Below the pieces are notes generated by a model. That model saw nothing but the letters and a program-made list of their open reading frames with translations, was not told the DNA's origin and searched no databases. 64,000 nucleotides of DNA from an uncultured Anaerolineae bacterium. GTDB taxonomy: Bacteria; Chloroflexota; Anaerolineae; J036; Brachytrichaceae. The position numbers and the translations under genes are program-made. How positions within the stretch are numbered: the first letter of the stretch is position 1; the number at the start of each line of letters is the position of its first letter. The stretch covers positions 1 to 64,000 of the forward strand of contig CALHLE010000036.1 of the NCBI GenBank assembly GCA_938034415.1, written 5' to 3'. This document shows, piece by piece, positions 61,051 through 64,000 of this stretch.

Positions 61051-62157
61051 ATGAGCGATCACATTAAGCTATTTATCCCCGGCCCGGTCGAAGTGCGCAG
61101 AGAGATCCTCGATGCGCAAACGCAATGGATGATCGGCCATCGCGGCGCGGCGTTCGAGGCGCTGTTCGCGCGGATTCAGGCTAAGCTGCGCCAGGTGTTC
61201 TTCACGCGCAGCCGCGTCTTCCTCAGCACTTCATCGGGCACAGGCCTGTGGGAGGCCGCAGCGCGCAATTGCGTGAGCGACGACCCGGACGCCGGCGTGC
61301 TGGCGACGGTGTGCGGCGCATTCAGCGAACGCTGGGCCGACGTGTTTGAGCGCAACGGCAAAGCAACCACCTGGCTGCGCGTCGAGGAGGGCAAGGCGAT
61401 CAAGCCGGAGCAGGTGCGCGAGGCGCTGCTGGCCCGCGCCGCCGACCCGAGCAAGAAGCCGTTTGAAGCCATCGCCATCGTGCACAACGAAACCAGTTGC
61501 GGCGTGATGAACCCGCTGGTCGAGATCGTGGCCGTCGTTAAAGCGCTATCCCCCGACACGCTGATCCTCGTGGACGCCGTCAGCTCGCTCGGCGGGGTGA
61601 AGATTGACTTCGACGGCCTTGGCCTGGACGTGCTGCTGACCTCGTCGCAGAAGTGCTTCGGGCTGCCGCCCGGCCTGGCGTTCGCCGCGGTGAGCGATCG
61701 CGCGCTGGCCAAGGCCAAGACGATTAGGCATCGCGGCTACTACTTCGACTTCGTCGAGCTGGAGAAGTTCTTGCAGAAGAATCACACGCCTGCCACGCCG
61801 GCCATCTCGCTGATGTTCGCGCTGGACCGGCAACTAGACGACATGCTGGCCGAGGGGCTGGAGAATCGTTTTGCGCGACACGCCCGCCTGGCGCAGCTCA
61901 CCCGCGCATGGGCCAGCGCGCGGTTCGGGCTGTTCGCCGAACGCGGCTACGAGTCGGACACAGTCACCTGCGTGGCGAACACCCGCGGCATAGATGTGAG
62001 CGCGCTGAACAAGTTCCTGGCCCAGCGCGGCATGCACATCTCCGACGGCTACGGCAGCCTGAAAGGCAAGACCTTTCGCATTGCCCACATGGCCGACGCG
62101 ACCGAGGCGGATATGCAGGCGCTCTTCGACGCGATTGACGCATTCTTGAGCGCATGA
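61051..62157 (+). CDS. Class V aminotransferase, serine/alanine-glyoxylate type
   Basis: A 368-residue PLP enzyme. The PLP lysine lies in SSQKCFGLPPG (about 190-200), with the upstream DAVSSLGG aspartate. The start LFIPGPVEVRREI is characteristic of alanine-glyoxylate and serine-pyruvate aminotransferases and of phosphoserine aminotransferase-like proteins. The physiological substrate cannot be set from sequence; either serine or glycine metabolism is possible. It lies 25 nt after glmS. Confidence 0.87.
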   Translation: MSDHIKLFIPGPVEVRREILDAQTQWMIGHRGAAFEALFARIQAKLRQVFFTRSRVFLSTSSGTGLWEAAARNCVSDDPDAGVLATVCGAFSERWADVFERNGKATTWLRVEEGKAIKPEQVREALLARAADPSKKPFEAIAIVHNETSCGVMNPLVEIVAVVKALSPDTLILVDAVSSLGGVKIDFDGLGLDVLLTSSQKCFGLPPGLAFAAVSDRALAKAKTIRHRGYYFDFVELEKFLQKNHTPATPAISLMFALDRQLDDMLAEGLENRFARHARLAQLTRAWASARFGLFAERGYESDTVTCVANTRGIDVSALNKFLAQRGMHISDGYGSLKGKTFRIAHMADATEADMQALFDAIDAFLSA

Positions 62158-62161
62158 GCCA

Positions 62162-63103
62162 TCACGGCGTCGCCGTGGGTGCGATCGCGCCGGCGCTCTG
62201 CATCAGCACGCCCATGCGCACGCGCGCGGTCGCAAACAGCGTATCGTTGCCGGTGCGCTGCGCGATCTCGGCGGCTGCCTCCAGGTCCTGGATCGCCTGC
62301 CAGAGCTGATTGGTGTTCTCGTATGCCGTCGCGCGGATGAAATAGGCCTCGGCGGGGTCGGGCTCGGTCGCAATCAGGCGCGTCATGTCGGCGATCACCC
62401 GGTCGCTCTCGCCCAGCATCAGGTAGGCTTGCGCTCTCTCGACCAGAAAGTCCCGCTCGCCCAGGATGACGCGGGCGGACTCGAGCGCAGCCGCGCCGGC
62501 CGGGTCGTTTTGTCGCTCGAGCAGCACGCCCTTCCACACGAGCAAGGTCGGGTTGGAAGGCGCGGCTTCCAGGCCGCGCTCGATCGCCTGGAGCGCGCGC
62601 GCCATATCGCTCTCGCTCAGCGCGGCCTGGGCGGCAAACAGCGCATCGCCCACCGGGTTGGGGGGGAAGAGCACATCGCGCAGCAAAAAGCCAACCACGC
62701 CGATCGCTGCGGCTATAGCCAAGCCGACGGCGAGCTGCTTGAGGCGCCGGCGACGGTCGGCCGCCACGACTTCCTCCAGCGCCCACCACGGCGCTTGCAG
62801 GTCGGGGGCGATGGCGCGCCGCAGGGCGGCGAACGCCCGCTCCCCGCCGGCCACGGCGACGATCGGCTGCGCCTGTTTGACCAGGCGCTCTTCCACCGAC
62901 TGGAGGCGCGCTTCTTCGGCGCGCATATCGGCGCCGGCCGCGCGCAGACCATCGAGCAGCCGATGCGCCTGGGCGACGTTGGTCAACAACGCGCGGACGT
63001 TCTCCGGCGTGACCGCGACGAGCGCCTTTTCACACTCTGCGATTAAGGCGCGCAGCGCATCGCCCTCGTTGAGGATGCCCACTTCCTGCTGCAGCTTGCC
63101 CAT
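62162..63103 (-). CDS. TPR-repeat membrane protein
   Basis: A 313-residue protein with a helical cytoplasmic N-terminal part (about 1-115), a single transmembrane helix (about 127-145) and TPR-like repeats (about 155-285, for example ALQAIERGLEAAPSNPTLLVWKG). The final 12 residues are a Pro/Thr tail (APTATP). Function unknown; it probably holds a protein complex at the membrane. Convergent with the aminotransferase gene 4 nt away and divergent from ychF. Confidence 0.6.
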   Translation of the reverse strand: MGKLQQEVGILNEGDALRALIAECEKALVAVTPENVRALLTNVAQAHRLLDGLRAAGADMRAEEARLQSVEERLVKQAQPIVAVAGGERAFAALRRAIAPDLQAPWWALEEVVAADRRRRLKQLAVGLAIAAAIGVVGFLLRDVLFPPNPVGDALFAAQAALSESDMARALQAIERGLEAAPSNPTLLVWKGVLLERQNDPAGAAALESARVILGERDFLVERAQAYLMLGESDRVIADMTRLIATEPDPAEAYFIRATAYENTNQLWQAIQDLEAAAEIAQRTGNDTLFATARVRMGVLMQSAGAIAPTATP

Positions 63104-63160
63104 CCTGCCGAGATTCTACCGAGCCGCAGTCCGGTGTGCTATTCTTGCGCATGAAGCATC

Positions 63161-64000
63161 ATGGGACTCTCGACCGGCATCGTGGGGTTGCCGAACGTCG
63201 GCAAGTCCACGATTTTTAACGCTTTGACCGCGGCCGGCGCGCTGGCCGCGAACTACCCCTTCGCCACGATTGAGCCGAACACCGGCATCGTGCCCGTGCC
63301 CGACCCGCGGCTGGACGAGATTGCGCAGTACATCAAGACGGAGCGCATCGTGCCGGCCACCATCGAGGTCGTGGACATCGCCGGCCTGGTGAAAGGCGCG
63401 TCGCAAGGGGAGGGGCTGGGCAACCAGTTCCTCAGCCACATTCGGGCTGTGGACGCCATCTTGCACATCGTGCGCTGCTTCGAGAACCCCGACGTCGTGC
63501 ATGTGGATGGCTCGGTGGATGCAGTGCGCGACGTGGAGATCATCGAGCTAGAACTCGTGCTGGCCGATTTAGAGAGCGCCGAGCGACAACTGGAGAAGAA
63601 CAAGCGCGCCGCTGCGCAGCGCGATCCGGAAGCGATCCAGCGGGTCGCCGTGCTCGAGCCGATGGTGGCGCTGCTGAAAGAGGGCAAGCCCTCGCGCTTG
63701 GCGCTGGCCGGCATGGACATCGCCGCGCAGCGGCTGGCCAAATCGCTCGGCTTCATCACTGCCAAGCCGGTGCTCTACGTAGCCAACGTGGACGAGCGCG
63801 ACCCGACCGGCGCGTCGAACCCCCACGTGGCGCGGTTGCGGGATTGGGTCGCAGCGCACGGCGGAGAGATGGTCGTCATCTCCGGCGCCATCGAAGCGGA
63901 GATCGCCGCGTTGGAGCGCGAGGAAGAGCGGCGCGAGTTTCTGGCCGGCCTAGGACTCGAAGAATCCGGGCTGAATCGGCTGGCGCGCGCAACCTACAAG
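63161..64000 (+). CDS. ychF: Redox-regulated ATPase YchF (OLA1), partial
   Basis: The window ends inside this gene; 280 codons are visible of the usual 360 or so. The Obg-like G domain starts with GIVGLPNVGKST (about 6-17), followed by DIAGLVKGASQGEGLGNQFL and an RxV-type turn. It lacks the classical NKXD and has the YVANVDE motif instead, which makes YchF prefer ATP to GTP. It binds ribosomes. The ATG lies 57 nt from the TPR gene, and a TATTCT hexamer 17 nt before the ATG may be its -10 box. Confidence 0.93.
   Translation, partial: MGLSTGIVGLPNVGKSTIFNALTAAGALAANYPFATIEPNTGIVPVPDPRLDEIAQYIKTERIVPATIEVVDIAGLVKGASQGEGLGNQFLSHIRAVDAILHIVRCFENPDVVHVDGSVDAVRDVEIIELELVLADLESAERQLEKNKRAAAQRDPEAIQRVAVLEPMVALLKEGKPSRLALAGMDIAAQRLAKSLGFITAKPVLYVANVDERDPTGASNPHVARLRDWVAAHGGEMVVISGAIEAEIAALEREEERREFLAGLGLEESGLNRLARATYK

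Overview
The window looks like a 64 kb piece of a chromosome from a GC-rich member of the Chloroflexota, most likely an Anaerolineae/Thermofonsia ('Roseilinea')-type lineage. Signs are a DUF4340 plus GldF/GldG-type ABC cassette, an Agl23-like (TIGR03663-type) membrane glycosyltransferase with a C-terminal NHL-repeat domain, F420 genes (cofD-cofC), many proline/threonine-rich linkers and tails, and core genes resembling other Chloroflexota. The assignment rests on gene content and protein style, not on a search. I see no prophage, insertion sequence, CRISPR array or tRNA. It is dense, ordinary chromosome with short gaps. The last gene (ychF) runs off the right edge.

Layout. 1-5 kb: an ABC exporter cassette on the minus strand (ATPase, a fused permease/GldG protein, DUF4340). 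5-10 kb: a 0.7 kb gene-free stretch with hairpins, then cobU, proC, mreB-mreC and trxA. 9.8-15.5 kb: metallo-hydrolase, substrate-binding lipoprotein, cofD-cofC, a MobA-like transferase and a glycosyltransferase. 16-20 kb: rpsU, yqeY, a 7TM-HD phosphohydrolase and ybeY. 19.6-28.8 kb: a six-gene minus-strand run (GNAT-like, R3H ATPase, tmk, sortase, two membrane glycosyltransferases). 29-42 kb: mixed metabolism (SIS isomerase, DUF3109, M24 peptidase, ATP-grasp-like, SIMPL, GH172, ABC-F, M20 peptidase, Rieske, O-antigen ligase, MaoC, methyltransferase). 42.4-47 kb: aspS with an unusual leader, a thioredoxin-reductase-like flavoprotein, the RNase P RNA gene and deoC. 47-52 kb: DUF3467, ssb, a thioredoxin-like protein without cysteines at the usual site, a LysM/M23 lipoprotein and corA. 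52.4-57.5 kb: AmaP-like, scpB, rluB-type, cmk, plsC and a DUF512 radical-SAM-like protein. 57.5-64 kb: SH3/glycosidase, glmS, an aminotransferase, a TPR protein and ychF.

The most striking observation is the 42.4 kb leader. Between a candidate promoter and aspS lies a 22-codon ORF whose codons 8-14 read Asn-Ser-Asp-Asp-Asp-Asn-Asp. A strong intrinsic terminator follows, and a 9-nt sequence duplicated between the end of the ORF and the terminator allows alternative pairing. The AspRS it precedes carries His and Gly at the positions associated with non-discriminating enzymes, which charge both tRNA-Asp and tRNA-Asn, so both kinds of leader codon could report the activity of this one enzyme. This looks like ribosome-mediated attenuation of aspS; I know of no described case.

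A second window-wide pattern is a TANAAT-like hexamer 7-10 nt upstream of the start codon of many genes, which suggests frequent leaderless transcripts.
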